From Bradysia coprophila (lineage: Eukaryota > Arthropoda > Insecta > Diptera > Sciaridae): DNA of 64,000 nucleotides. Position 1 is the stretch's first letter. Every line of letters starts with the position of its first letter. Below are positions 1 to 13,052 of the stretch, one piece after another. The notes beneath the pieces are model-generated. The model saw nothing but the letters and a program-made list of their open reading frames with translations. It was not told the origin of the DNA and ran no database searches. The DNA is taken from assembly GCF_014529535.1 (NCBI RefSeq), contig NC_050736.1, positions 1,178,001 to 1,242,000 on the forward strand, written 5' to 3'. The position numbers were made by a program, and so were the translations under genes.

Positions 1-1539
1 TCTGCTGAACAAAATTTATGGCATATTAATTCAAATTTTATCATCATGATTTTCAATGCGGTAATATGGCACTTCGTTTTCTTCGATATCAACTTTGAGC
101 GTAAATGTTTGATTAGACCGTAATATTATCTACTTGCCGCCATGATTCGCCTTTGGATTTCAGGTGTATTATCGCCATCCGAACGAATCAGCGCTCCATG
201 GTAGATGAATTCATCGACTACTTCGAGGTTGTACTCCACTGAGGAAAAAGAGTTGAAAATCTCACCTGCTGTAGCTGGTAACTTTGGCTCCAGGTAATCT
301 ATTGTAGATTACTTGAAGCCAAATACTTATCACGTCCCCTTGTTGATTTGCAACCGCATTGGGCCTTCTGCAGAAGTACAAACAGAAATATTATTGGCTC
401 TCAAGTTATAAATAAACAGTGATTCTGATATTCAACTATTTTCAGTCGTCAAATTTGTGAAACAAATTCTTCCGACGGTTCAAATAAATTTCAACACACC
501 CCACAAAATAGAGTTTCTATCTCAAAAATGGAATCCTTTTTAGCGTATAGAATATGCCAGTTAAATAAAAATAAATCTACGTGACCTCTTATACCCACCG
601 TACGACATGCTATGAATGATATAGCGTCAAAAAGAAAATCCTTTACATGTCTTTTTCTAAAAGTTTCTTCACTTGTAGTATGGATGATAAAATAAATATA
701 AAAAAACAAAGCAAAAACCATCAAAAACATTTATTTGATGGATTTTTTAAGTTTGCTTACATAAATACTCTTTCACTTCTTATATATATTTTGATGTGGT
801 ATGACTAAGAAGTGAACTTTTGTGTTTAGACAATCCTATTACAAAGTAACGCATATTATAACATCAACCCCCCCGAACCATTGATACATAAGCATTCCCG
901 CTTTCCTACACTGTACGTATATAACAATTTCGAATTTCCCAGCTCATCAGATGAGTTAGAAAGAGATGTCAGCAACAGTTTTCCTATCTTTCCAGCTCAA
1001 ATTATCAAATTCAGGCATCTTATTGGCAACTCTTTTACCATTCAAAGTAATTGCCATGACAACCAAATCCCCTATAGTGATTTCTATAAAATACACGATT
1101 CAATTTAAACTCACACAACATTCATTTTATGAGACATGAAGAGCATATCCTCGCGAAATTGAATTACATTATTGAAAATGTATTTGTCTACAGTCTTTAA
1201 TTTAATTGTTTTCGAGTTTTTTTTTTTTGTTTTGTTTGACACAGCAGGATGTGCGGTTTAAATTTTAATTGCATTTCAGAGGAAATTTACTTATTTTAAT
1301 AAAGTATGTGAGTGTATTTACGGAGATATGACGGTGTTGTATGGCTTTAATTTTCAAAGCACTGTATAGTTGTACGTCACACCATTCAAACTCTAAAAAG
1401 CTTGAGCACAAAGAATTCAACTTAATCTTATTGCGAAAATAATCGAAATTTGTTTATTATCACTTCTCAGATCGGTTGAATGTATTGCGATATATTAAAA
1501 ATAAATCTGAAACTTCCTTTGATTTAATTTAATAATAGT
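1..1539. other. AT-rich stretch without a supported gene
   Basis: Open frames here are short, low-complexity and lack recognisable motifs or splice context. I see no RNA gene and no complete repeat unit. The sequence has the same base composition as other intergenic parts of the window. Confidence 0.6.
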
Positions 1540-1696
1540 CAACGCACTTCAAGCATGAGTGGTAAAATAGAGTACTGAAACGGGATAGTGTATCAAACAA
1601 ATTTTTGCACTGTAAAAAAATCTAAAAAATATTTTCATATAAAAACTACTCTATTTGACAGCTGTCAATCGAAGCACTTTTGCTTGAAGTGCATTG
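1540..1696 (+). mobile_element. MITE, family M1, copy a
   Basis: A 157-bp element begins CAACGCACTTCAAGCATGAG and ends with the inverted counterpart CTTGAAGTGCATTG. It is flanked by a perfect 7-bp direct repeat, taatagt, at 1533-1539 and 1697-1703. Internal hallmarks shared with the other copies are a CACTGTAAAAA block and AGTACTC/CTATTTGACAGCTGTC. It has no coding capacity. Related copies lie near 1974, 9199, 24570, 35869 and 41984. Confidence 0.85.
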
Positions 1697-1929
1697 TAAT
1701 AGTTTATTACGTCCTTGTTTGTAGGTTGGCTGTTTTGGCAAGTGTGATCTTTGCGGAACTAGCCGAAAGCGATTGAAGTGATCACGCAATCCAACCAAAA
1801 CAATAAATTACACGCAATTACGTAAGATATTTTACTCAAAAATTATAATAATTTTCATTTTAGCAGGGCTTCGCAAGTAATATATATTAATATATATTAC
1901 ACACTTCTTCAAGATATGGTACTTTCACG

Positions 1930-1981
1930 TGGATGGCATTTCTTTACTTGGATGGCATTTCTTTACTTAGATGGCATTTCA
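1930..1981. repeat. Short tandem repeat, 19-bp unit x ~2.7
   Basis: The unit GGATGGCATTTCTTTACTT is repeated nearly three times in a row immediately before the degenerate M1 copy b. Confidence 0.8.
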
Positions 1982-2114
1982 AGCGGCCTTGAATATGTTC
2001 TATAGGGACAGCTGACAAATAGAGTACTATATCGTACGACATGGATTTTTACAGTGTGACACTGTCACGTGTTAGTACCCTATTTAAAGTACCACTCATG
2101 CTTGAACTGCATTG
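1974..2114 (-). mobile_element. MITE, family M1, degenerate copy b
   Basis: The right half matches the M1 family in reverse: a TTTTTACAGTGTGACACTGTC block, GTACCCTATTTAAAGTACCACTC, then CATGCTTGAACTGCATTG. The left end is eroded (GCATTTCAAGC near 1974), so the start is approximate and no target-site duplication is visible. Confidence 0.6.
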
Positions 2115-2820
2115 AAGCTTGGCCCAAACGCGCTATGGAATGTTATAAACGTCTGCAAAAAGGAACTGTAGATAAAACCGCAATGAAGCGGCAGGAAATA
2201 AATCGACAGCTTGGACTATGTAAAGCGTAAATCTCTAAAGTATTTTGTGTGGTGATAGTCTCATAGAAAAGCTAAAAGGCGCCGAATTGAGTAAACGTCT
2301 GTGAAAATAAACGATAGAATTGAACTCATTTTAGTATTAGATAAACCCAAGGCTTTAAACTTCGTGAGGTCTCGCAGATCGTCATTTTATTAAATACGCG
2401 GGAACACACCACTTCTGATGATTTTACATGTAAAAAAAATCAACACATCATCAAGGCGTGAGATCTACCACTTAGCCTATTTCCTTTGTAAAAAGAAAGT
2501 TTGGAAAATGTGCACATATATGTGAAGGTAAGATCGCTTGATATACCGTGATAAATGGATGGGAAATTTAAGAAAAAACAATAGAGTGGAAGGCAGTCTA
2601 GTGTAGATAAAACCGCGATGAAGTGGCAGGAAATCGAAATGTATTAAATTTTGAAAGCAACAGAAAATCAAAAAATTTTTATCCCGACAACGAGGGAGAC
2701 ACAATATCTTTCAGGCCTGTTACAGACGATTGTCTGTTATCGATCACGACAGCATTAATAAACGATAATAAGGTTGGATAATAGCAAAAAGCATGTTTTA
2801 TTGTTCATTTAGATGAAGCT
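2115..2820. other. Non-coding; short direct duplicate inside
   Basis: No gene is visible. A ~32-bp segment beginning GTAGATAAAACCGC is present twice, at 2168-2199 and 2603-2634, with two differences, which suggests a duplicated remnant of the LINE that follows or of another repeat. Confidence 0.5.
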
Positions 2821-3370
2821 TTGGATAAATGGAAAAGTGTAAATGATCTTCAAGTACCTGCAATCAAGCACATGCAAAAGAATTGGGATTTAATTAACGT
2901 CCATCGGATATTGAAAGAGAACTTCAAATGCTTGGCTACATTCAATACCATCATCAAACATTGGAACAGTCATGGACAACAATACAATCCGAATCTGCAT
3001 CGACTCACGTTTAGGCTGCAATATTTGTTCAACACACACATGCATATGCGGTTCTTTGGTGTTGCCTAATGGTTTACATGGATTGAGCTGCTCAAAATGT
3101 ATTGCAAAATATCAACGACATATTGGAATTAATGACATCATCTACCGATCATTATCATCAATGCATATTCCTGCAAACTTAGAACCCAGGGGTTTATCAA
3201 GAAATGACGGAAAAAGACCGGATGGGGTCACGATGACCCCATGGTTGAAAGGAAAACCTCTCGTTTGGGATGCAACTTGTGTCGACACTTTCGCAGACTC
3301 ATATTTAGCAAAAACATCTACAAAGGTGGAAGTTTTCAAGATATCTGATGATCAGATTTCAAGTCTATGA
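2821..3370 (+). pseudogene. Non-LTR retrotransposon (LINE) ORF2 C-terminal fragment
   Basis: Two overlapping plus-strand frames (2821-3069 and 2972-3370) together read as the end of a LINE polyprotein. The second frame has a cysteine/histidine cluster (CNIC, CICG, then HGLSC) followed by the segments DGKRPDGV and LVWDATCVDTF, an arrangement common at the C terminus of LINE ORF2 proteins in arthropods. The frame switch near 2975-3060 and the absence of any reverse-transcriptase core upstream show a 5'-truncated, frameshifted copy. The terminal TGA at 3368-3370 lies inside the left arm of the following inverted repeat. Clade assignment is not certain. Confidence 0.7.
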
Positions 3371-3909
3371 CGTGAATCCATCGTTGTCTCTGAGGTATTT
3401 TTCAACATTATTTCAAGAGCAACTACGGTATTTATTTTATTTGAACAGTTTCTCCTCTATCCTCACAGTCCCTCTATCCTTTATCTCTACGGCTAGATTA
3501 GTACACAATACTACCAAGTCGTAACTTATTAGATATGGAATAACTTCATCCGCTAAGCGACACAAATTCGTTCTGTATTTCGAAGCCCGAAGTCGTGGCG
3601 ATATGACTCTTAAAACTTTGACATAAACTAAGTTATGATTGTTCTAGTATTTCTGGAACTACAGAACGAATTTGTGTCGCTTAGCGGATGAAGTTATTCC
3701 ATATCTAATAAGTTACGACTTGGTAGTATTGTGTTCTAATCTAGCCGTAGAGATAAAGGATAGAGGGACTGTGAGGATAGAGGAGAAACTGTTCAAATAA
3801 AATTAATACCGTAGTTGCTCTTGAAATAATGTTGAAAAATACCTCAGAGACAACGATGGATTCACGTCATAGACTTGAAATCTGATCATCAGATATCTTG
3901 AAAACTTCC
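3328..3909. repeat. Large inverted repeat, 250-bp arms, 82-bp loop
   Basis: Positions 3328-3577 reappear almost perfectly as the reverse complement at 3660-3909 (I see only a couple of substitutions, e.g. around 3432 and 3503). The left arm starts within the last codons of the LINE fragment, so the right arm is an inverted second copy of the LINE 3' end. A transcript through it would form a ~250-bp duplex. Confidence 0.93.
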
Positions 3910-3919
3910 AATGGAACAG

Positions 3920-4640
3920 TTGATGGGTGATAACTCGAATAACTTTGCTAGTTCAAGTTCCCTAGACTTGAGGTCGGATTCAATTGTCAGCCCTAAATGA
4001 GCCCTAAACGTGAAGCTATGATTTAATTAAGAAACACATTGTATATCAACAAAACGCCCATTATGACATGCTTTTTTTCTTAATCATCGGATAACTTTGG
4101 TCACTGAGCGGCTCCAAACACTGGACCGGTTTCAATCATCAGCCCTAAATGAGCCCTAAACGATAGACTATAATTTTAGTCAGACGCTTTTTGAATATTG
4201 TTGAAAGAGCTAATATGACATGTTTGTGTTTAGAGAAAGCTGAATATCATTGGCGGGATAGCAGCCCTAAACTCAGGATTGGCTTCAACTGTCAGCCCTA
4301 AACTAGCCCCAAACGTTAATATATACTTTCAACTAGGAACACTATGAATAACATCCAAAACTGCCAATATGACTTGTTTTTTCGAGAAAAAATTGAATAA
4401 CTATGGTATTTGAGCAGCCCTAAACTCGGGACCGGTTTCAATCGTCAGTCCTAAACTAGCCTCAAATCATAGATTGAGTGAAAGTCAAAAACCTATTCAG
4501 TTTATGACAAAACACTTAAGTGACATGCTTGAAAACTTCAAAACGGTATAACTCACGTAAATCGACAGCCCTAAACTCGGGACCGGTTTTATTCGTCAGC
4601 CCTAAACGAGCCCTTTAAAATGAGCCATAACTCGACACAG
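3920..4640. repeat. Diverged tandem array, ~151-154-bp unit, five copies
   Basis: The motif CAGCCCTAAA...AGCCCTAAAC preceded by a GGACCGGTTTCAATCGT-like segment recurs with its GCCCTAAA anchor (GTCCTAAA in the fourth unit) at 3991, 4142, 4294, 4448 and 4599, giving spacings of 151, 152, 154 and 151 bp. The segments between anchors are more diverged and contain a recurring GACATG...TTT...GAA stretch. The array directly follows the inverted LINE end. Confidence 0.85.
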
Positions 4641-7600
4641 CCCTAAATGGTGGCGGTGCCAGCGACATGTACCTCATAAAATCGGCCATAAATTACAAGA
4701 TTTGACTGGGGACAAAAGATCAAAATTCTTTCTAAATCAGAGAATGTCGATGGAAATACAGAGACACAACGCCGCTTGTATTTCCCCAATAAATCATTGG
4801 AAGAGTTTTCTATTTATAAATATGTAAATTTTGAAAAAAAAAACATTTATACTCGTCGTTTGTAATAAAAGGAATAGCAAAAGCATGTTTAAAACAAATG
4901 AAGTATAAGATTTCTGAAATCGATTTCTGAAAATATTCGATGAAATAAAGTAATAGTTTGAACAGTAAAACTGTAAAACTATTAATATGCTTGCTGTTTG
5001 TGACAGGTTAAATAAGTATTTATCACATTTTCGTTTTCAACAGATTCTACATAATTTCTAGACGCACAAATGTGACATTATTGAATGTTTCTCGGTCTTT
5101 GTTACACAAGTGCGACAAAAATTTCGATTGATAAAAAATTCACAAATTTGGTACAATACAATAGAGGTGACAGGATCTGTAGGTCTAGAAATATCAGATC
5201 CTACACAAAACAAAAATTGTGATAATTCCTTATATTTTGCAACTTTATCCCAAGCATAAAGATTGTGCCCATATAATGATAACAGCAGACTTGTACTTAG
5301 GAAAAACAATCTTGTACAGAAAACTATATCATTTGTTATCGACAACGAAGACAGAATTAAATAATGTTAGCTCAAGCTAACATAGTCTTTGATAGTAAAA
5401 CATGTTAAAATCAATAAAGTGACTTAAAAAAAATCAAACTGCTTATGCGATCATTGCTTGGTGTCTGAAAAAGGTTTTCAAAAAAATTGGCTTAGCATAC
5501 CGCTAAACCGTCACAGATGCTCAACTAGTACATAATTTTCGTAAAAATAATGCAATAAAAAGCAACAGAACCGCAAAATGTCTATCTATTAATCTTGTCA
5601 CGAATTTATTACTATTAATAAGTGTAAATTCGGTGACAGTGCATAAGGCAAGTGAATATATACAGTAAAGCTCACTTAAGCCATATGGTTTACCAGAAAT
5701 TTTAATCTGTAATCGAAACACACTAAGTAAATCCTCAACTTCCTCCGACAGTTTCCCTATCATATCTCCGTAACATATTGAAATACAATAATAATTTGTA
5801 ATACATATCCCAACCTCGATATCAATATAAAAATATTTTTAATATTGAAGCAAATATGTAAACACACACACAAAATAATAAATATTATTATCCGCCCTCG
5901 TAATTGCTATATATTCCGTATAAACCTTGATCATTTTGATGCTCACAATAAGGGATAACTATTAAATTTGTACACTTGGCACTTTGAATTTTACGGTAGG
6001 TTGATGAAATCAGGCCCTATTGTTCAATGTTCATCTCTCGTCTTCTAACTACTCACTCATTGATTCAAATCGTTCGCTTGTTTACCATATAAATACCGTA
6101 TGAATGCAACGCTCCCATGGAGAGGTATAAACCAAGCGTAAAATATTGCTGTATAATACCCGCTGTTTAATGTAGGGTGTAGATTTTCTGGTTTTCATTG
6201 AAGGATTAAGCAATACAAAAGGACAAAATACTCATAACAGTTTTCGATAAAATTTATATGCCATGGCTTTTTATTTCGTCGAATGAATTTATATTAAGCA
6301 CCCCCTTTATTTATATCGCAGTGTGTGCGAGCTTAAGAAGTTTTTGCCTCAGCGATTTTGAGTTTTGACTTCGTATGAAGAAAGATTATGTGGATAATGG
6401 AGACAAATTGTTTGTTGACAATATTACAATAAAATAAAAATGGAAATGATACCGTTATGGAACAGTTGGATGAATGTAGATTTAACTGAAACAATGGGAT
6501 CTTCAAAGTATTGTCTTCCCCGAATGGTCGTAGTATCAGCTTATTCTCAGTCTTATTCGTTTACACATCTGATAATCTAAAATTATGAAGCCTTAGATCT
6601 GGATTTCAATTGCATGCTTTAAACAATGATAAAAAAGGAAAATGATTCTGGAAGTGCAAGTTGCCTGGAAACTTTTGTCGAAAAAGTTGCAAATTATATT
6701 TTAAATTTTGGCACTGATGAGTTCAATGTATTATCACGGACACAAGCCTTGTCAGGCCCGAACTGGATACCGAAAGACGCTCTTGTGAAATGTAGGAAAG
6801 GACGCTGAAAATTAAGTTAACTGCTCCAGACAGGCGTCACTTTAGCGAATTGCATGAAATTTCCGAAAGGTGCACCTGTGATTTGTAAGGTCGCCCCATA
6901 TGGCCAGTCCGGACCTGATCAAGAGTGTAAACACTAGATTTATAACGGAAATGGACCTATAATGTTCATGGAGGTTATAATGGAAAGAATTGCACTTAAT
7001 AATTGCTTTCTAAGAAAGATTTTGTTAAGAAAACATTTTGCTTCGACGGAAACAGGCTTAAAAAACATACGTCATGCGTTGAGTACGCACATCTGACAAT
7101 ACACATTGACATTGCGTGTCTAAAAAGCATCTATGACCGAGAACGCAGCTCTGCTGATAGTAGCAGTGCTATGCCGGAAGCATACAATGTTTTTGTCAAT
7201 AATGGTATCAAAAGTTTTATGTTTCCTCACTGAGTTGAGAAATGGTTATTTATGACACCGAGCGCATAGTGCTTTTTAGGCGCTAGGTGTGAAATTGTGG
7301 CCGTAGTTATAACTGTTGAATATATTCATGAAACAAGAATCGTATGAAGTTATTTTATTGCACTAGATGTCGAGGCGAAGCCAAGGTTGACAAGACATCA
7401 TGCCATTTACTAAAAGACTTGTTACAGTCTCGGAATTATAAGAGGTCAAGTAACTATTACAATCCAATCGACGCTATTCGTTCCACATGCATTACCAACG
7501 TTACGACATTTACGTATGTTAATGTATTATAGCGTGTCAATGGTATTTATGTGGAACTTCTTATATTTCTTCCACCATCCAACAGTGTTCTTACAGCAGT

Positions 7601-9198
7601 AATTATTACAAGAGTTGCTACTACATCTAGCTTAGACGTGAATATATGATTATGATGCTGAGTGAAATAAAAACCCTTGCAATGCTTTAATACACTAGTG
7701 CGTGACAATACGTTTATATGACATTGAACACAGGCGGCGTAAGTATCGAATTCGTTCACTGAATTTTGATGCTGAGTTGCATAACTAAATTAGACGTGTA
7801 GATTGTCAATCGAGGCCGCAGGACGAGCGTGACAATACATATTGTGTCCTTAAAAAACATGAGTCATACAAGTTGTGTACATACAACGTTTTTCTCAATA
7901 ATAGCAAGGAAAGTTTTACTTTTGTCAATGAGTTGAGAAAATGTGTATTTTATGACAATAACAGATTCGGTAATGATAAACGGTAAGTATACTTCCATTT
8001 AAGTGCAAAATAATTTCACTTATACCAATACGTCTTACTAATTCCCTTTTTATGTTAAAAGCTTCCATATCACTTGTCACATGTTCCACTTAAACTATTT
8101 TAAAGTAGATATTTAGCACAATAAAATAATTATCCTATTGAACACCCGTCCACCCAGCAAAAATACACCAAATAGTATACAAATATTCATTTGATTGTTA
8201 TTCAGTTGGTGCTCTCAATTCTGTTTAAATTCAATACGAATCTTGAATTCAATTGGTCATAATTTCATTTTGAAGTCGTTGAACGAGTAAATATACACTA
8301 TGCATGATATAGCGCTTTTGTATGGTGCACTTAATTTTGTATACAAATCCCAGCAACTTTGAATTATTTCGCAAATATTATACTCTACATATCTATGAAT
8401 GTACAAACAAAGGATATTACGAATCGAACAGTATTATGTATATAATATGCGAATAAAACCCCCATCATTCAATCGAAATTCGAATAAATTGTTCTTGATT
8501 GTGTACTCCACAACACATTATATGAATATATTCAGATGAAAATTCAAATGGAAATGGATTGTGGGCATCAATATTTTCAATTTGTTGGATTATGTAACGG
8601 GTATAGTTTGTTGTTAAGGCAAAAAATTCCGGAAAAAAACAGCTCACTTCAATAATAAAATTGGTTGAAATATTGAATTACTCACCATTCCTGCTTCCAT
8701 CTTATGGTGCTGGTGAAAGATAACATTTTTTCTGCTGACTAACTACTTGTGTAGTAAATTGAAGTGGAATCTAGATAATTACTACTTATGTAAGGAATAT
8801 GTGTACGTTCTGTTGTCTCAATTTTGTTCTAGTAAGCAGACCCATGAACATATTTTCTTAGATTCACTTCATGTATCCACTTATCATGACTCCCGATAGT
8901 GATAACATAAGTCATCGATGAGACTGGTTAATGTGGTCTCATACAGCAAAACACTAAAACTAATTGAAGTAGCAGATTAAATGTTCTCATTCCTCACTAA
9001 GCGAATCTATGTTATACACAGAAAAGACATCACTATACACATTGACAATGTAACTCAACTTTATTTGAAACGGCAGATTAATTGGTTAGAAGATCACCCT
9101 TGCAAGACGAAGATTCTGAGTTAGTATTGCAACTGTACAATATTTATTTTTTTAAATTACATATTCTATTTCAATCGTCTAAAGACAACGTATCGTAT
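4641..9198. other. Gene-poor region with scattered repeat remnants
   Basis: No coding region is supported. A perfect 20-bp palindrome-like sequence (ATGTTAGCTCAAGCTAACAT) sits at 5363-5382. A diverged ~150-bp direct duplicate is visible between about 7090-7258 and 7828-7965, sharing TGACAATACA, ACAACGTTTTT/ACAATGTTTTT and GAGTTGAGAAA. A small frame at 6626-6808 has no recognisable family. Confidence 0.55.
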
Positions 9199-9365
9199 GA
9201 ACGCACTTGAAGCATGAGTGTGAGTGATGCTCTAAATGGAGTACTGAAACTGGACAGTGGATCAAACAAAACCTACACTGTAAAAAAATGTGGATTAGAT
9301 TTTCATACAAAATAGTACTCTATTTGACAGCTGTCACACAAAAACTTTTTGATTGAAGTGTGTTG
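9199..9365 (+). mobile_element. MITE, family M1, copy c
   Basis: It starts GAACGCACTTGAAGCATGAG, has the internal CACTGTAAAAAAATG and AGTACTCTATTTGACAGCTG blocks, and ends GATTGAAGTGTGTTG. It is a full-length family member; the first base differs from other copies and no clear target-site duplication remains. Confidence 0.8.
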
Positions 9366-10923
9366 CAATCACTCATAATGGTCCGTTGCTAAAGCGCAAT
9401 ATAAAAAATATCGAATTATCGAAGACTCATTTCTAGATCAACAGGAGAGATTGTGACCGTAAATTTTAAGAATTTAGCTCATTTATTTGAGTTAGACGCA
9501 GTACACAGTGTATTACATCCTATCCTAGCCATATTAATTTCGTTTTCCCATTTCCTTGTGTCAACACAATTCAAACGTTTTTGCGTTCACACTTGATGTA
9601 ATCTAATCGCTTTTTGAATATCACACTTGAAACTTAAAACACCGTAGAAAACCTTAGCTGTGCATATACATAAAATATAAAATCCCGATTTAGACAAATA
9701 TTTATTTATTAAACTTGTACACGGCTCAAAGTGTTTTATGCGTTGCTTACAAAACCAATATAAAACGTGTTAATATCATATAATTGAATCTTTTGCACGT
9801 GTCAGCTTTATTAAAAAAAATGTCAAGAGACAGCAGTACAAACACCAAACAAATATATCTATTAAAAGAAGGACTTATATGACGACCAAATTAGTGTAGT
9901 TGATTACTTTTCCAATATTACATTATATATAGAGTGTTGTCGTGCTGAATTTATGGGGGATGAAAATACCAACGGTTCTTTGTGCGATATTTTGTCAGTT
10001 ATGTGTAGAGCGTGTTACAACCTTTAGGTGTGTATAAACATTACATGTCTATTTTCAAGGTAAATAATTCTCGGATCGAACTTGACTGTATATTCCTAGA
10101 ATTGATTGATTATTTTCCCATGACAAATGTCCTCACATAGATATAGGATATATCTGTCTATTACCGAGTGTAATCTATGGAATGCGACAGTAAACATGAA
10201 TAATATTCTGCATGAATGGAGAAATATTAAAAAGATTTCTTAATTCTGTCGTTCTTATCGACGTTATGACTTATTTTTCAAGGAATCGATGCGAAATCTT
10301 GTACTTCATTTCTTTAACCATATATTTCGCTATTATAAGCTAGTCATTGCTATCGATAACAGAACACCTTAGTAAAATCATGTTACTTACAATGTTCCCA
10401 GGATTATTATAACTTCCCTTCATTATTAAACTCGAGTATGTGGCATTTGGTACTTCATACGAAATCATGAACGAACGTGGTTTAAATATGTGTTTTAGTG
10501 TCACTCGAGTGATTTTAAATATTCGCTTGTTATTCCTTTGTCCTCCGGTTTAAAAAAAACGGATGATGCTGACAAAACTCTTGCAAATAATTCCAAAAAC
10601 AATTTCAACAAAATATTGGATGTTCAATTTCGTTCAAACAGGTTGGTATCGGTGAGCATATAGGGTAAAAGATCTGAATACGAGCAGTGGGTATTTTTTA
10701 CCAGTCCTCAAATTCGTGAGGGGGTTCGTAATCAAAAGATTACTTCGTATGGTAATGATGACGCCATCTTTTGTTACTAGGTTACTGGGGTGGATGTTTA
10801 GATGTTTTAGGCCGAAAACTCACGAGCTATTTTGTGTTGATGTAATTGACTATTATGCTCAATTTTCCATTGTTTTCATTGCCTGCGTTTACAATAAAGA
10901 ACGCAGCATAATTATCGATCCCA
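9366..10923. other. No gene seen
   Basis: AT-rich sequence with only short random frames. One copy of the dispersed TATCGATAACAGA motif lies at 10346-10365, preceded by the ACTTCATTTCTTTAAC stretch that accompanies it elsewhere. Confidence 0.55.
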
Positions 10924-10995
10924 TTAAGGCCAGGTTAAAGCGCCTTATATCGCATGTAAACATTGCGATAGTAAACCGCTGTAACCTGGCCTTAA
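10924..10995. repeat. Short fold-back hairpin
   Basis: The 14-nt arm TTAAGGCCAGGTTA at 10924-10937 is perfectly complementary to 10982-10995, with a 44-nt loop that has a CGC/GCG pair. Both ends are TTAA, so this could be a tiny TTAA-bounded element or a simple hairpin. Confidence 0.7.
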
Positions 10996-12090
10996 CGTAA
11001 AAAATGGACAAACTTAATTTGTTGCTTTATTGTGATGGCGCCACAATTTCTGATAAAGTAGTACTGAATTTCTCGCCTATTTTTTCTTAGAGGTAAAGGC
11101 GTATTTTAGCATTAACTTTTAATGCTGAAGACTAAAGTCAACCTGACCTAAAATACCTGTCAACCTGAATCTGATTTTAACCTTTTATTTACAAACATTG
11201 CCAAATCACACTTCTACGATCTTTTTCAGTGGACTTGTGCAGCACTTTCATCGTATACGATAATACGATAAAAATAGAATTATCTACTAATTTTATGGAT
11301 TTATTAGAGGACTATATCAACTATGGAAGCAGTTCCTAATCACGAAACGAAATTATGATCTGTTTCAATCTTTTACCGTGATATATATGTCGTTCCAGCG
11401 CAGTAGTTCATTCAAAAAAATCAAATATTTTGCAGAGACTGTATTATCTATACGGTTTTATTGATTGATAGAGTTTCGCCTTAAAGTTTCAATTATTTTA
11501 TTTGTTGGTATTTTTAACACTGCTTATCGGTAATACGTAATTTAGCATTTTAGTGGCCATATTATCGTGATGTGTGATAACTCATTTTCATTGAACAATT
11601 GGTTGCACCAAGATTAGTATACGTTATCACATCTACGGTAGAAATGTTTTAACATTTGTTGATCCGAGCCGAGAACGAGGAGGCAAGAAATCATTTTCGC
11701 CTTATAGTCGCTAAAAATATCACGACGAAAATCATTCTTTGTTGAGTAAAATGTTGTTTGCAACTAGTGATGAATCTAAAAAGTTGCGTTGTGTGTCAAT
11801 TGAACTGAATTTTTCATCACTTATTGCATAAAGAACTTGTAGGTCTAAAAAGTACGACCAAAATGAAGAGGAAAAAAATCAATAGACAAAAAGGCAAAAA
11901 GGACATCAGGCCTAGTCAGTGGCATAGATTTACCATAAAAAGTTTATTTTCATAAAATTTATTATTTACAAGCATTTACAAAACGTAACAAAAAAATCTT
12001 CCTTCAACAGCCATTCTTGCAAACAACAACAGAATAGAAAAAAGGTCACTTGACTTGATTAAACTAACCGAATAGACATCCCATATCCAA
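10996..12090. other. Non-coding; 3' flank of the acyltransferase gene
   Basis: No gene of its own. The part near 11943-11963 contains TTTATT on the plus strand, i.e. AATAAA-type polyadenylation signals for the minus-strand gene ending at 12091. Confidence 0.5.
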
Positions 12091-13052
12091 TTACATTTTG
12101 GGATAAAAGATTTGGTACATGCCCATTTGAGACATTTTCTTTGAAACTCTCTTATTCACAGCCATCCACGTCACTGTACCAAGATCCTTAGCTTTGAACC
12201 TATGAGCTAATGCATGTGCTGCATCATTACCATGAGCAGTGTTCCATGCTAAATCCATATCAATGTCTTTAAGCAATGTTTGTACAAATTTCACTGAAAT
12301 TGCGCTCGCAGCTCCTTTTTGCTGATGATGTTCAGTGACACCCAATGTACCATGACTTCCCACGTCAACAGCGTACAGCCAGGATTGCAGAACTCCGTTC
12401 TGGTCATACAAACCCATGGACAATTTGTACTTGATCGAATGCTCAATGTAACTAAGATGGTCACCACCCTCACGAAGAAGTTTCTGATTTATTTCTGCCA
12501 CGTCATCTAAGGTAAGATCTCGGAAATACCATCCTTCTGGTATGCTACAAGTAAATTAGAAAAAACCTTAAAACAAATGATTCATGCTTGCGTTAAAAAC
12601 GATGCTTACGGAGGTTGTTCCAATTGATTTATGAATTCTTTTGTCAAAAAGTAGACCGTCGTTCCGGTCTGGTCAGTAATCTCCAGGTTTTTCAGCCATA
12701 AAACATCGTTGACCATTGGTTTAAATTGATCACGAACGGCACGAAAAACCACCTCTTTCGAATAGTCAATGTTCAGCAGTAGTTTCTTAACACGTTCAAA
12801 CGGCTGTGGTTCCAGTGAGTCAAAGTAATACGTTGGTCCATTCTTCATCAAAAATAGGCCGTCCTTTTGCCAATCATCGTTGAGTGTAAGCAGTTCAAGG
12901 TTCTCTCTGTATTCCGGATACTTTGCACTTTGCATCTCAAAATTCTTGAAGGCACAATAAGTAAGAGCATGTCGCGGGTAGCTGGCACCCTTGTAAATTT
13001 CCAAAAATGTTGGAATTACTTTCGTCGAAAGTTTTAGTAAGTTTTTAGCCAT
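12091..13052 (-). CDS. GNAT-superfamily acyltransferase (glycine N-acyltransferase-like, FR47 type)
   Basis: Two exons, 12610-13052 and 12544-12091, join across a 65-bp intron (donor GTAAGC, acceptor TTGTAG, phase 2) to a 298-aa protein. The start at 13052 is the first ATG in frame, in the context gaaATGG; a frame extension two codons upstream has only a TTG. The C-terminal half (about residues 150-298) has the GNAT/FR47 pattern: the acetyl-CoA-binding strand-helix GTLGVTEHHQQKGAASAI at about 213-230 corresponds to the family's Q/R-x-x-G-x-G/A loop. In this family the N-terminal half resembles glycine N-acyltransferase-like proteins of insects, which conjugate acyl groups from acyl-CoA to amines. 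Substrate is unknown. There is no signal peptide. The gene stands alone, with no close neighbour. Confidence 0.85.

Noticed and set aside
2821..3370. Host gene with a zinc-binding cluster
   Set aside because: The RPDGV...VWDATCVDTF pattern is typical of LINE ORF2 ends, and the frame switch shows a dead copy.
10716..11000. 94-codon frame
   Set aside because: It ends in a hairpin (10924-10995) and shows no family features.
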